A stretch of DNA of 47,550 bases. It comes from an uncultured Acidobacteriota bacterium (lineage in GTDB: Bacteria; Acidobacteriota; Terriglobia; Bryobacterales; Bryobacteraceae). This document shows, one piece after another, positions 1 to 9,919 of this stretch (position 1 is its first letter; every line of letters starts with the position of its first letter). Below the pieces are notes generated by a model. That model had not been told where the DNA came from, made no database searches, and saw only the letters and a list, made by a program, of their open reading frames with translations. The position numbers and the translations under genes were made by a program. The stretch lies in the NCBI GenBank assembly GCA_902825945.1, contig CADECY010000070.1, forward strand, positions 1 through 47,550, given 5' to 3'.

Positions 1-63
1 CCCGGCTCTTACGGCAGATATCCGAACTTGCGCTGGCAACACCGCGCGAACGGTCGCGACAGT

Positions 64-1492
64 TCAGCCGACGACTTCCTTGATGACACGGCCACCGATG
101 TCCGTCAGCTTCTTGTAACGCCCCGCATGGAGAACCGTGAGCCGGTTCTGATCGAGTCCCATCAGGTCGAGAATCGTGGCGTGGACATCGCGGACCGGGA
201 TCTCTTCGCTCGCGGCGCGAATCGAGAAATCGTCCGTCTCGCCGAAAGTCGCCCCGGATTTGACATCGCCGCCGGCCATCCAGACGCACAGTCCGTATTG
301 GTTGTGGTCGCGGCCCGGTTTGTCGGTGATCAGGTTGTTGTCGAATGGCGTGCGGCCCATTTCCGAGAGCCAGACCACGAGCGTCGAATCGAGCAGGCCG
401 CGCGACTTCAGATCCCGCAGCAATCCGCCAATCGGCTGATCGATCTCCCGGCAATGTTTCGGAATGCGGCCAGCGACATCGCCGTGATCGTCCCACCGGT
501 CGCCGCCCGCGCCGTGCAGCACTTTGACGAAACGCACGCCGCGCTCGATCATCCGGCGCGCCATCAGCAACTGCCGTCCGAACGGTTCCGCCACTGGATC
601 ATCGAAGCCGTACATCTTCCGCGTGGCTTCCGATTCCTTGTCGAACGCCGCGAGTTCCGGCGCCTGAGTCTGCATGCGGAAGGCGAGTTCATAGGACGCG
701 ACACGGGCCTCGAGTTCGCTTGTGTGGGTTCGCTCGCCGATATGCTTGCGGTTCATCCACTGGAGCAGGTCGAGCTCTTCGCGCTGCGCCGTTTGGGACT
801 CGCGCGGTTTCAGATCGATGATCGGAGTGTCGCCGTTGCGGAAGAGCGTACCCTGGAAAGCGGCGGGCAGGTAGCCGTTGCCCCAAACGCCCGCTCCACC
901 GATCGTGGCTCCACGGCGGTCACCGAGGACGACGAAGCCGGGAAGGTCGCGGTTTTCACTGCCGAGTCCATAGGTGATCCAGGCGCCGACCGAAGCCGAA
1001 CCGGGAAACTGATTGCCGGTGAGGGTGTGGTAGACGGCCGGCCCGTGGTTGTTGTTGTCGACCTTGATGCCGTGGATGAAAGCCATCTCGTCCGCTACTT
1101 TCGACATGTGGGGGAGAAGGGTGGACATCCAGCGGCCCGATTGGCCGGATTGGCGGAGTTCGGCGACCGGTGGGATCACCCGATTCGGCGCGGCCGCGAA
1201 GGTCGCGATTTCTCCGACGGTTCCGCGCGGCGGCGGAATTTTCTTGCCAGCGAACTTCAGCAGCATGGGCTTGTGTTCGAACAGGTCCATCTGGCTGACG
1301 CCACCTTCCATGAAGACGAAGATGCAGTTCTTCGCCTTTCGCTTGACGTGTTGCCCGCGTGGCGCGAGCGGCTCCGAGGAAGCCGCCGTGGTCGCGGCGC
1401 GAGCGACATCGGCGGAGAGCATGTCGAGCAGGGCGAGCCCGCCCACTCCGAGATAGGAGTCGAGCAGGAAGCGGCGGCGCGAGGAAAGAATT

Positions 1493-1503
<11 letters not shown>
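64..1503 (-). CDS. DUF1501 family protein, Tat-type signal
   Basis: A 479-residue protein of the DUF1501 family, which has an alkaline-phosphatase/sulfatase-like fold but mostly unassigned reactions. The N-terminus carries RRRF at residues 9-12, a hydrophobic stretch and an ARA-type cleavage site near residue 36, so Tat export is likely. Family landmarks are FVFMEGGVSQMD near residue 63, WDDHGD near 337, SEMGRTPF near 380 and GRDHNQYG near 398, and length is normal for the family. Its start overlaps the end of the upstream cytochrome-DUF1553 gene by 11 bases, so the two are cotranscribed. This pairing recurs in Planctomycetes, Verrucomicrobia and Acidobacteria; the joint substrate is not established. 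Confidence 0.93.
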
Positions 1504-4141
<2,638 letters not shown>

Positions 4142-4149
4142 CTGTAGGC

Positions 4150-4155
4150 ATTTTA
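4150..4155 (-). promoter_or_regulatory. Candidate -10 box of the DUF1553/DUF1501 operon
   Basis: TAAAAT on the minus strand, separated by 8 bases from the start codon at 4141. No good -35 box and no Shine-Dalgarno sequence are seen, so a leaderless or near-leaderless transcript is possible. Confidence 0.35.
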
Positions 4156-4225
4156 ATTCGGATTGAGGAAACCGCGCCGGCCTATTTTCCATCTGTAGCG
4201 CTGGAGGTTGGAACACACACCTGAA

Positions 4226-4693
4226 ATGAAACTCACTGGACGCGTTGCGAACCTGATGATCGCTTCGTTGTTGGTTGTTGGCGTGGCGAGCGCCGAAGAG
4301 AATGGCGCTCAGCCGTTGAAGGCCGCTCAGCCGGTTGTGGACGCATTCGCGGCAATCGGGCAGTTGTTGTCCGGGGCCAGCGAGGCTACCGGCGAGAAGC
4401 AGGCGAAGGGCCTCACCGAAACCAAGGAAACGTTGCCTTCGGACGCGGAGAAGCCAGCCGTGACCGAGGGCGACGCGAAGCCGGCTGAGAATGGTGAGCC
4501 CAAGGTGGCGAAGAAGCCCCGCTCGGGGAAGAACTCGGCGGCGGTGATCGCGGCGGGAGCGGCTGCCGGCGCCGCGGCGGGCGCTTCGATCATGAAGGAC
4601 CGCGAGAAAGGTGCGATCATCGGCGCGGCGATCGGAGGCGTGGCCGGCTTGATCTATGACCGGATGACCCACAAAGATCCGGGCGTCATCTGA
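4226..4693 (+). CDS. Secreted glycine-zipper protein
   Basis: A 155-residue protein that is divergent from the DUF1553 gene. The ATG start gives a clean signal peptide (MKLTGRVANLMIASLLVVGVASA); a TTG at 4208 in frame would add six residues. The middle is charged and low-complexity (Glu, Lys, Pro). The C-terminal third has small-residue runs (AAGAAAGAAAGA, then GAIIGAAIGGVAG) typical of the Gly-zipper/YMGG-like domains that anchor in or span the outer membrane. GGAGG at 4203-4207 is rather far from this ATG. No specific function can be given. A perfect hairpin follows 33 bases after the stop. Confidence 0.75.
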   Translation: MKLTGRVANLMIASLLVVGVASAEENGAQPLKAAQPVVDAFAAIGQLLSGASEATGEKQAKGLTETKETLPSDAEKPAVTEGDAKPAENGEPKVAKKPRSGKNSAAVIAAGAAAGAAAGASIMKDREKGAIIGAAIGGVAGLIYDRMTHKDPGVI

Positions 4694-4726
4694 CGGGCTC
4701 GGCTCCCGGTCAGCGTGACGGAAAAC

Positions 4727-4753
4727 TCGGGACCCGCTTCATGCGGGTCCCGA
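4727..4753 (+). terminator. Perfect 11-bp hairpin after the glycine-zipper gene
   Basis: Stem TCGGGACCCGC / GCGGGTCCCGA with loop TTCAT. No real T-run follows, so it is a terminator-like or mRNA-stabilising hairpin rather than a textbook intrinsic terminator. Confidence 0.6.
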
Positions 4754-4773
4754 TCGGTTTCGGGGGATCGACG

Positions 4774-4785
4774 AGCCGGCCGGCT
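4774..4785. promoter_or_regulatory. 12-bp perfect palindrome before the ArsC-like gene
   Basis: AGCCGGCCGGCT lies 28 bases upstream of the CATAAT -10-like hexamer at 4813-4818 and 43 bases upstream of the ATG at 4828. Its position near the -35 region fits an operator. It is all G/C in the core, so chance in a GC-rich genome is a fair alternative. Confidence 0.25.
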
Positions 4786-4827
4786 GATTCGCGGTGTCGG
4801 CCGAAGGGCTGGCATAATCGATAGCTG

Positions 4828-5181
4828 ATGGCGATCAGCGTACAGATTTTCGGAACTCGCGGCTCGCAGCCGACCCGGGCGGCTGAGCGTTTCTTCAAGG
4901 AGCGGCGCATCGCGATTCACTTCGTGGATTTGCAGGTGAAGCCGATGTCCCCAGGCGAGATCAAGCGGTTCATCGACAAGTTCGGTCTGGCGGGATTGAT
5001 CGATTCGGCGGCGAAGGAATACGAGGCCGCGGGGTTGAAGTATCTGCGGCTGAGTGACGCGGATCTGTTGGCCAGGATCGAGAAAACGCCGAAGCTGTTG
5101 AATCTGCCGCTCGTGCGTTGCGGGAACCGGATCAGCGCTGGGCAGGACGAGGCTGGCTGGAAGTCGATGCTCGATGGTTGA
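4828..5181 (+). CDS. ArsC/Spx-like thioredoxin-fold protein lacking the catalytic Cys
   Basis: 117 residues, the usual length of the ArsC/Spx/YffB family. The pattern IFGTRG...RAAERFFKERRI is the family N-terminal strand-loop-helix and LPLVRCGNRI is the late cis-Pro/strand region. At the active-site loop the family has Cys (CxxC in Spx; one Cys in the YffB-like branch), whereas here the aligned positions are Ser13 and Thr16. The only cysteine is Cys97, far from that loop. The protein is therefore unlikely to be an arsenate reductase or a redox switch; a binding or adaptor role is possible. A -10-like CATAAT ends 9 bases before the start and no Shine-Dalgarno sequence is seen. Confidence 0.8.
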   Translation: MAISVQIFGTRGSQPTRAAERFFKERRIAIHFVDLQVKPMSPGEIKRFIDKFGLAGLIDSAAKEYEAAGLKYLRLSDADLLARIEKTPKLLNLPLVRCGNRISAGQDEAGWKSMLDG

Positions 5182-5223
5182 TTCCCGGCGGCGAACCGCC
5201 GGGAATCCCGCCGCTCGCGGCGG
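5181..5223. terminator. Tandem hairpins between convergent genes
   Basis: First hairpin: ATTCCCGGCGG / CCGCCGGGAAT (5181-5191 with 5196-5206), an 11-bp perfect stem with CGAA loop. Second: CCGCCG / CGGCGG (5208-5213 with 5218-5223), loop CTCG. They fill the whole gap between the ArsC-like stop and the receptor stop at 5224, so they probably serve as a bidirectional terminator. Confidence 0.7.
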
Positions 5224-8200
5224 CTACCAGTAGAGCTTCAGAGCCACCTGCTGCTGGCGCCAGTCATTGGCTTGGTTGAGCACCTGACCGAGGTTGTTCG
5301 AGTTGATGTTGGTCTGCCCCACGCCGAACACGACGCGGTTCATGAAGTTGAACGCTTCCCAGCGGAAGTCGATGTGGCGGGTGCCATCGCCGCCGAGCGA
5401 GAATGACTTGCCGACACTGATGTTCTCGTTGAGGTTCGGGAATCCGCGCAGATTCGGGTTGAATCGGGTGGCATTGCCGAAGGCTACCGGCTGCGCGCTG
5501 GCGGGGAACTTCGCGGGGTCGATGAAACGATCCGCTCCTGGGTCGAACTCATCGCCCCGGAGCGGTGCGCGCCAGTTGTCGTAGGTCGTGACAGTGGGCC
5601 GCGTGACACCGTTGAAGATGTTCAGCGGGTTGTTCCGTGCGAGCGCGACCGGGAAGCCGCTCGAGTAGCTTTGGATCGCACTGATGCGCCATCCGCCGAT
5701 CACCCCATTGGCGATACCGCCCTTGTTCATCCAGCGGCGGCCCTTGCCGAACGGAAGCTCGTAGATGGTGCTGAGCTTGATCGCGTGGGTCTGATCGAAA
5801 CGGCCGATCGATTTTTCGAGCCGGCGGTTGTACTGATCCTGCGACGTGGTGCTCGCGTCGTAGCTGTCGGAGTCGGTGAGGATCTTCGAAAGCGTGTAAT
5901 TCCACTGGAAGGTGAGTCCGCCCGAGTAGCGCCGCTCCACTTTGAGCACCATGGCGTGGTAGGTCGAGTGTCCGCTTTTGTCGCCACCCTGCGCGCCAGT
6001 CACGACGCTCAGGTATTGCGGATACGGACGTAGCGACTGCGCTACGTTGCGCGTTGTCCGCTGGATGTTGGCGTTGGTGAAGGCCGGATACGGCAGCGAC
6101 AGTCCCGCGGCGCGAGCAGGGGCGCTATCGGCAGTCGCGTTCAGGAGAGCAACGGCTTGCGCGTTCCCGCCCAGTTGTTGGGCAAGACGATCGAACAGCG
6201 GCGTGGGGAACTGGTTGATGTTCACCAGACCAGTCTGCAGCCGGTTGCCGGAAGTAGCATTGTAGGCCGCTTCGAGCACGGTGTTCGATGAGAGCTGCCG
6301 CTGCACCGACAAGGTCCAGTTGATGTTTTCAGGCGAGCGGACCGCGTCGGCGAGCTGCCAGTGATCGACGTTTTGGTTGTTCTGGAACGCCGGATCGATG
6401 CGCGGCGGCAGCGGATAGGCGGGCAGGCCCTGATCGAGCCGGAACGCCGGTGTGACGCCTTGGTCGAGCGACTGGAACGTGTAGGTTCCGATGAAGCCCG
6501 CGAAGTGGCCCGAACCCGCCACGACGGTCACTTTGCTGAACGACCGGCCCGCCGCGGCCCGGATCACGGTCTTGTTGTTCAACGTGTAGGCCAGGCCCAA
6601 TCGCGGACCCCAACCCGAATACCAACCCGGGACCAGCGAGCGCGTTCCTTCGCGGCCTTCACCAAACCCAGCGAATCGCAGAGCTCCAGGGAAGTTGACC
6701 GCCGGATTGATCCGGTCCGGAGAGAAGTCGGAGTACTTGTCGCCGTCGTTTTCAACCGGCGGCAGCGTGAATTCGTAGCGCAGACCGAGGTTTAGCGTCA
6801 GGCGGCGGTTGACACGCCAATCGTCCTGCGCATAGAAGCCGTAGTAGCGATAGAGCTGCGAGATGTAACGGTTGGTTTCGGTGGCGCCCGAGATCGCTTC
6901 GCCGAGCAGCATGGAGGCAAACGCCGATCCGCTAGTGAAGCTCGTCGCCGCGGGCACCGACGTGCTCAGGAAGCTGAAGCTCGCTTGGCCCATGATGTTC
7001 TGCTGTCCGTAGCCGTTGGCGCGCTGGCTTTGGAAGGCTCCGCCGAACTTCAGCGTGTGCGAGCCCTTGATGTAGCTGAGATCTTCCTTGATTGACCACA
7101 GCGGCTGCTCGGTACCGTTGTAGGAAGCCGAGCCCCAGCCGGTCGTTCCGTCGTTGAACCCGGCAACCGGGAAGTTCACGTCGCAGTCGGGGACATTCTT
7201 CATGCAGATCTTGTCTTTCCACGTGCTGCGAACGTTGACGGCCGAGCTCACCTTGTAGAACATGTTGCCACCGATCGCGACGTGGTTGATCATGCGCGGG
7301 CTGATAGTCCAATCATGCGTCATGCGGAACGCTTCGGTTTCGAACGTCTGGATCTGTCCGTCCCACAGCGGCGCCGGCAATCCGGGAGGGCCGCCGGGGC
7401 CGACGTCCTGATTGAAATTCGAGTTGTTGTAGAAAAAGGCGATCTTGTGACTGTTGGTGAGATTGTGGTCCACCTTCAGGCTGAACTTGTTCTGCGGAGA
7501 GACGACCGATCCGCCGGTGGCGAGGAAGTTGTTCAGCACGTAGCCGATCGAGCCCGGAGTGCCGCCGCGGTTGGGTTTGACGCTCTGCCCGAATGCCGAC
7601 CATTGGCGTCCAAAGGCGCTCATGCGGGCGGTGGGGATCCGGTTGTCGGGGAAGGCGTCGCGGATGAATCCGCCGCCGTTCGGATTGGCACGCGTGGTGG
7701 TGGGATCGTAGATCACCAGCCGCTGGCCTTGCGCGTTGACCCAGTTGCGGAAGTCGCCTTCGTACATTTCCGGAACCGGTACTGTCAGGATGCGGTCATT
7801 GCTGCCGACACGATTCCGGAACCCCTCATAAGAAAAGAAGAAGAAGCTCCGGTTGCGCCCGTCGTAGAGCTTGGGGATCGACAGGGGACCGCCGGCCGTC
7901 GCGCCGAAATCGTTCTGGCGGTAGACCGCGCGGCGCGGCGCGAAGAATCCGCGCGCATCGAGCTTCTCGTTGCGCAGGAAGTCGTAAACGACGCCGTGAT
8001 ACTGATTGGTGCCTGACTTCGATGAGAACGTCATGATGCCGCCACCCGCTTGTCCGTACTCGGCCTTGAATCCGTTGGTATCGACCGCGAATTCGGTGAT
8101 CGCCTCGAGCGATGGTGCGTTGTAGGCGATCTCGACCGCGTCGGCCGAGCGGTTGGTCGCGACGGAGACGCCGTCGAGTGTTGCTTCCCAGGCGCGAGCC

Positions 8201-8730
8201 TGTCCGCCGCCGAGCGCCATCTGACCTCCGCTGCCGCGGGCTTCTGGCGTGATTGACACGAGATCGAACGGGCTGCGCAGCGCGCCGCCCACGACGAGCG
8301 GCAGCTCATCGACGAGCTTGTTCTGCACGGCCGTGGTGATCTTGGCGTTTTCGGTTTGCACCTGCGCGATGTCGGCGCGGATCTCGACGCTCTCGCTCAC
8401 TTGCCCGAGTTCGAGGCGGATGTCGGCACGCATGGTCGCCGAAGCGGTGAGGACGACTCCGTCCCGAATGGCCTTCTTGAACCCCGTCGCGGTGACTTCC
8501 ACGCGGTAGTTGCCCGGCGGCAGGCTCGCGGCGTTGTAGTCGCCGCCGTTGGTGGTGGTGTTGGTCGCGCCGACATTGGTCGCGACGTTGGTGATCGTCA
8601 CCGTGGCGCCCGGAATGGCGGCGCCGGTGGAATCGGTGATTTGGCCAGTGATGTTTCCACGTTCGGTCTGTGCAAACGCGGCAGCTACAAGGAAGCAAAT
8701 GGACGAGACTCGTTGAACCCTCATGTCCAT
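5224..8730 (-). CDS. Oar-like TonB-dependent-receptor-like outer-membrane protein
   Basis: 1168 residues. A signal peptide (about residues 1-20, ending AFAQ) is followed by a carboxypeptidase-regulatory-like beta domain (about 24-110, starting GNITGQITDSTG), then a plug region and a long beta-barrel. The C-terminus VALKLYW ends in an aromatic residue as outer-membrane barrels do. Size and domain order match the Oar-like receptors that are greatly expanded in Acidobacteria. The substrate is unknown; complex glycans or peptides are usual guesses. The gene stands alone. A TACTAA hexamer lies 5 bases before the ATG and an overlapping double palindrome sits about 40 bases upstream. Confidence 0.93.
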   Translation of the reverse strand: MDMRVQRVSSICFLVAAAFAQTERGNITGQITDSTGAAIPGATVTITNVATNVGATNTTTNGGDYNAASLPPGNYRVEVTATGFKKAIRDGVVLTASATMRADIRLELGQVSESVEIRADIAQVQTENAKITTAVQNKLVDELPLVVGGALRSPFDLVSITPEARGSGGQMALGGGQARAWEATLDGVSVATNRSADAVEIAYNAPSLEAITEFAVDTNGFKAEYGQAGGGIMTFSSKSGTNQYHGVVYDFLRNEKLDARGFFAPRRAVYRQNDFGATAGGPLSIPKLYDGRNRSFFFFSYEGFRNRVGSNDRILTVPVPEMYEGDFRNWVNAQGQRLVIYDPTTTRANPNGGGFIRDAFPDNRIPTARMSAFGRQWSAFGQSVKPNRGGTPGSIGYVLNNFLATGGSVVSPQNKFSLKVDHNLTNSHKIAFFYNNSNFNQDVGPGGPPGLPAPLWDGQIQTFETEAFRMTHDWTISPRMINHVAIGGNMFYKVSSAVNVRSTWKDKICMKNVPDCDVNFPVAGFNDGTTGWGSASYNGTEQPLWSIKEDLSYIKGSHTLKFGGAFQSQRANGYGQQNIMGQASFSFLSTSVPAATSFTSGSAFASMLLGEAISGATETNRYISQLYRYYGFYAQDDWRVNRRLTLNLGLRYEFTLPPVENDGDKYSDFSPDRINPAVNFPGALRFAGFGEGREGTRSLVPGWYSGWGPRLGLAYTLNNKTVIRAAAGRSFSKVTVVAGSGHFAGFIGTYTFQSLDQGVTPAFRLDQGLPAYPLPPRIDPAFQNNQNVDHWQLADAVRSPENINWTLSVQRQLSSNTVLEAAYNATSGNRLQTGLVNINQFPTPLFDRLAQQLGGNAQAVALLNATADSAPARAAGLSLPYPAFTNANIQRTTRNVAQSLRPYPQYLSVVTGAQGGDKSGHSTYHAMVLKVERRYSGGLTFQWNYTLSKILTDSDSYDASTTSQDQYNRRLEKSIGRFDQTHAIKLSTIYELPFGKGRRWMNKGGIANGVIGGWRISAIQSYSSGFPVALARNNPLNIFNGVTRPTVTTYDNWRAPLRGDEFDPGADRFIDPAKFPASAQPVAFGNATRFNPNLRGFPNLNENISVGKSFSLGGDGTRHIDFRWEAFNFMNRVVFGVGQTNINSNNLGQVLNQANDWRQQQVALKLYW

Positions 8731-8735
8731 CGAGT

Positions 8736-8741
8736 TTAGTA
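8736..8741 (-). promoter_or_regulatory. Candidate -10 box of the receptor gene
   Basis: TACTAA on the minus strand, 5 bases before the ATG at 8730. No Shine-Dalgarno sequence is visible for this start. Confidence 0.3.
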
Positions 8742-8770
8742 CAGTTCAAAGGCTGGCGCTCGAGGGAGGC

Positions 8771-8785
8771 CGGACGTCCGCGGAC
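8771..8785. promoter_or_regulatory. Overlapping double palindrome upstream of the receptor gene
   Basis: CGGACGTCCG (8771-8780) and GTCCGCGGAC (8776-8785) share their middle half, giving three alternating half-sites CGGAC-GTCCG-CGGAC. It lies 30 bases upstream of the candidate -10 box, where an activator or repressor could act. Confidence 0.3.
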
Positions 8786-9236
8786 TTCCGCCGCCGGGTC
8801 TCTTCTCGATGGGATCCGACCGGTCACTCGCGCTGCACCGGAATTCGCCGTTCGCGGAGTGGATGCTTGCGACAAGGCGACAAACGCTCGCTCACGGTGC
8901 TGGGTGCGCCCGTCAGATAGCGAGAATGAGCCCAAGTTCCGGCGACCCCGGGGCGGGTGGCGGGCTGGGATTCGGTGCGCCAACCGGTCCGAGGAGGCCA
9001 TCGGTCACGGGCTTGGAGCGGCGTGTATCGCTTCTCGAGCGGCCGGCCCATTTTCAAGCGATTCGGTGGTGGGCGCGGTCCACGAATGGGTGCGCGCCTG
9101 CGGTTCCGCGATCATCTGTAAGGCTTGGTGGGCCGCTAGGAGGTTACGAAAGTTCTGTAGAGATTTACCGCAATGAAGGCACCACCTCAGGGTAGTGGCT
9201 GGTAGGCCCGGCCGCCCGGAGCTGTGGCAACAACCC
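8786..9236. other. Intergenic stretch with no recognisable gene
   Basis: About 450 bases between the divergent receptor and carD genes. Short open frames exist on both strands but none has a start with a ribosome site, a signal peptide or a recognisable motif. I see no RNA gene or repeat in it. Confidence 0.5.
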
Positions 9237-9255
9237 GTCGACAGGATCTGTCGAC
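9237..9255. promoter_or_regulatory. Perfect inverted repeat GTCGACAG-N3-CTGTCGAC upstream of carD
   Basis: Two 8-bp arms (9237-9244 and 9248-9255) separated by GAT, perfectly complementary, 50 bases upstream of the TTGACA at 9305. Size and symmetry suit a dimeric repressor or activator. It is not followed by a T-run and no gene ends just upstream, so a terminator is unlikely. Confidence 0.5.
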
Positions 9256-9304
9256 AGTTTGGCCTCCAAACCGCTTTTTTCGGCATTTTTTTCGCGCATC
9301 TGTA

Positions 9305-9362
9305 TTGACAGGTCCGTCCAGTTCCAGTTAACCTTGACTATTGTTAACTGGGCAGTAAACAA
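9305..9362 (+). promoter_or_regulatory. carD promoter region
   Basis: A consensus -35 TTGACA at 9305-9310 is followed after 17 bases by TTAACC (9328-9333), a poor -10. A second pair, TTGACT (9334-9339) and TAAACA (9356-9361) with 16 bases between, overlaps it. GTTAAC occurs twice (9327-9332 and 9343-9348). AGGTG at 9371-9375 precedes the ATG by three bases. The exact start of transcription cannot be decided by eye. Confidence 0.45.
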
Positions 9363-9378
9363 CTTCAGCGAGGTGTAC

Positions 9379-9900
9379 ATGGGTCCGGCAACGACCTTTC
9401 AGATCGGTGAACGCGTTGTATATCCCAACCAGGGCGTTGGCACAATTGAAAATGTCAGCACCCGAACCTTCGGTCCGAAGACCGAACGGTTCTACTTGTT
9501 GAAGCTGGCATCGAACAGTCTCACGGTAATGGTGCCGTTCTCGCACGTGGCCGATATCGGCCTGCGGAAGGTCACCAGAACGAGCGAGATTCAGAAGATG
9601 CTCGATTTTCTTTCGAGCGGCAAGTGCCGTGCCTGCACGGATTGGAAGAACCGCTTCAAAGAAAACTCCGAGAAAATGCGCGTGGGAGCCCTGCTCGACA
9701 TCGCCGAGGTGATGAAGGGCCTGCTGCAGCAGCAGAAGGGTAAGCCGCTTTCGTTCCGCGAAAAGAAGATGCTTGACCGCGCGCGACACATGCTGCTCAC
9801 CGAGGTCTCTTCGGCTCGCGGGGTTTCCACCGGCGAGGCGATCGACATCCTGGACCGCGCGCTCGGCAAAGCGAATCTGGCTCTCCCGGAACCGCTGTAG
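9379..9900 (+). CDS. carD: CarD/CdnL-type RNA polymerase-binding regulator
   Basis: 173 residues. The N-terminal half is a CarD/TRCF Tudor-like RNA-polymerase-interaction domain (FQIGERVVYPNQGVG, then FYLLKL and MVPFSHV). The C-terminal half is helical with CTDWKNRF, IAEVMKGLL and LSFREKKMLDRA, matching the DNA-binding half of CdnL/CarD in which the Trp wedges into the promoter upstream fork. The family stabilises the open complex, particularly at rRNA promoters. The ATG is chosen because the Tudor-like domain begins about seven residues later; longer in-frame extensions read through the promoter. The enolase gene starts 19 bases downstream but appears to have its own -10 box. Confidence 0.93.
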   Translation: MGPATTFQIGERVVYPNQGVGTIENVSTRTFGPKTERFYLLKLASNSLTVMVPFSHVADIGLRKVTRTSEIQKMLDFLSSGKCRACTDWKNRFKENSEKMRVGALLDIAEVMKGLLQQQKGKPLSFREKKMLDRARHMLLTEVSSARGVSTGEAIDILDRALGKANLALPEPL

Positions 9901-9907
9901 TCTCCGC

Positions 9908-9913
9908 TATAAT
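9908..9913 (+). promoter_or_regulatory. Consensus TATAAT six bases before the enolase GTG
   Basis: A perfect TATAAT is followed by six bases and then the GTG start at 9920. This is the spacing expected if transcription starts on or beside the start codon. No convincing -35 box and no Shine-Dalgarno sequence are present. Confidence 0.5.
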
Positions 9914-9919
9914 CTCCGG

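Noticed and set aside
1..63. Coding sequence before the DUF1501 stop
   Set aside because: Only 63 bases are available and no frame or site is convincing.
5181..5223. Riboswitch or structured RNA
   Set aside because: Two simple hairpins fill a 42-base gap between convergent stops; a terminator explains them fully.
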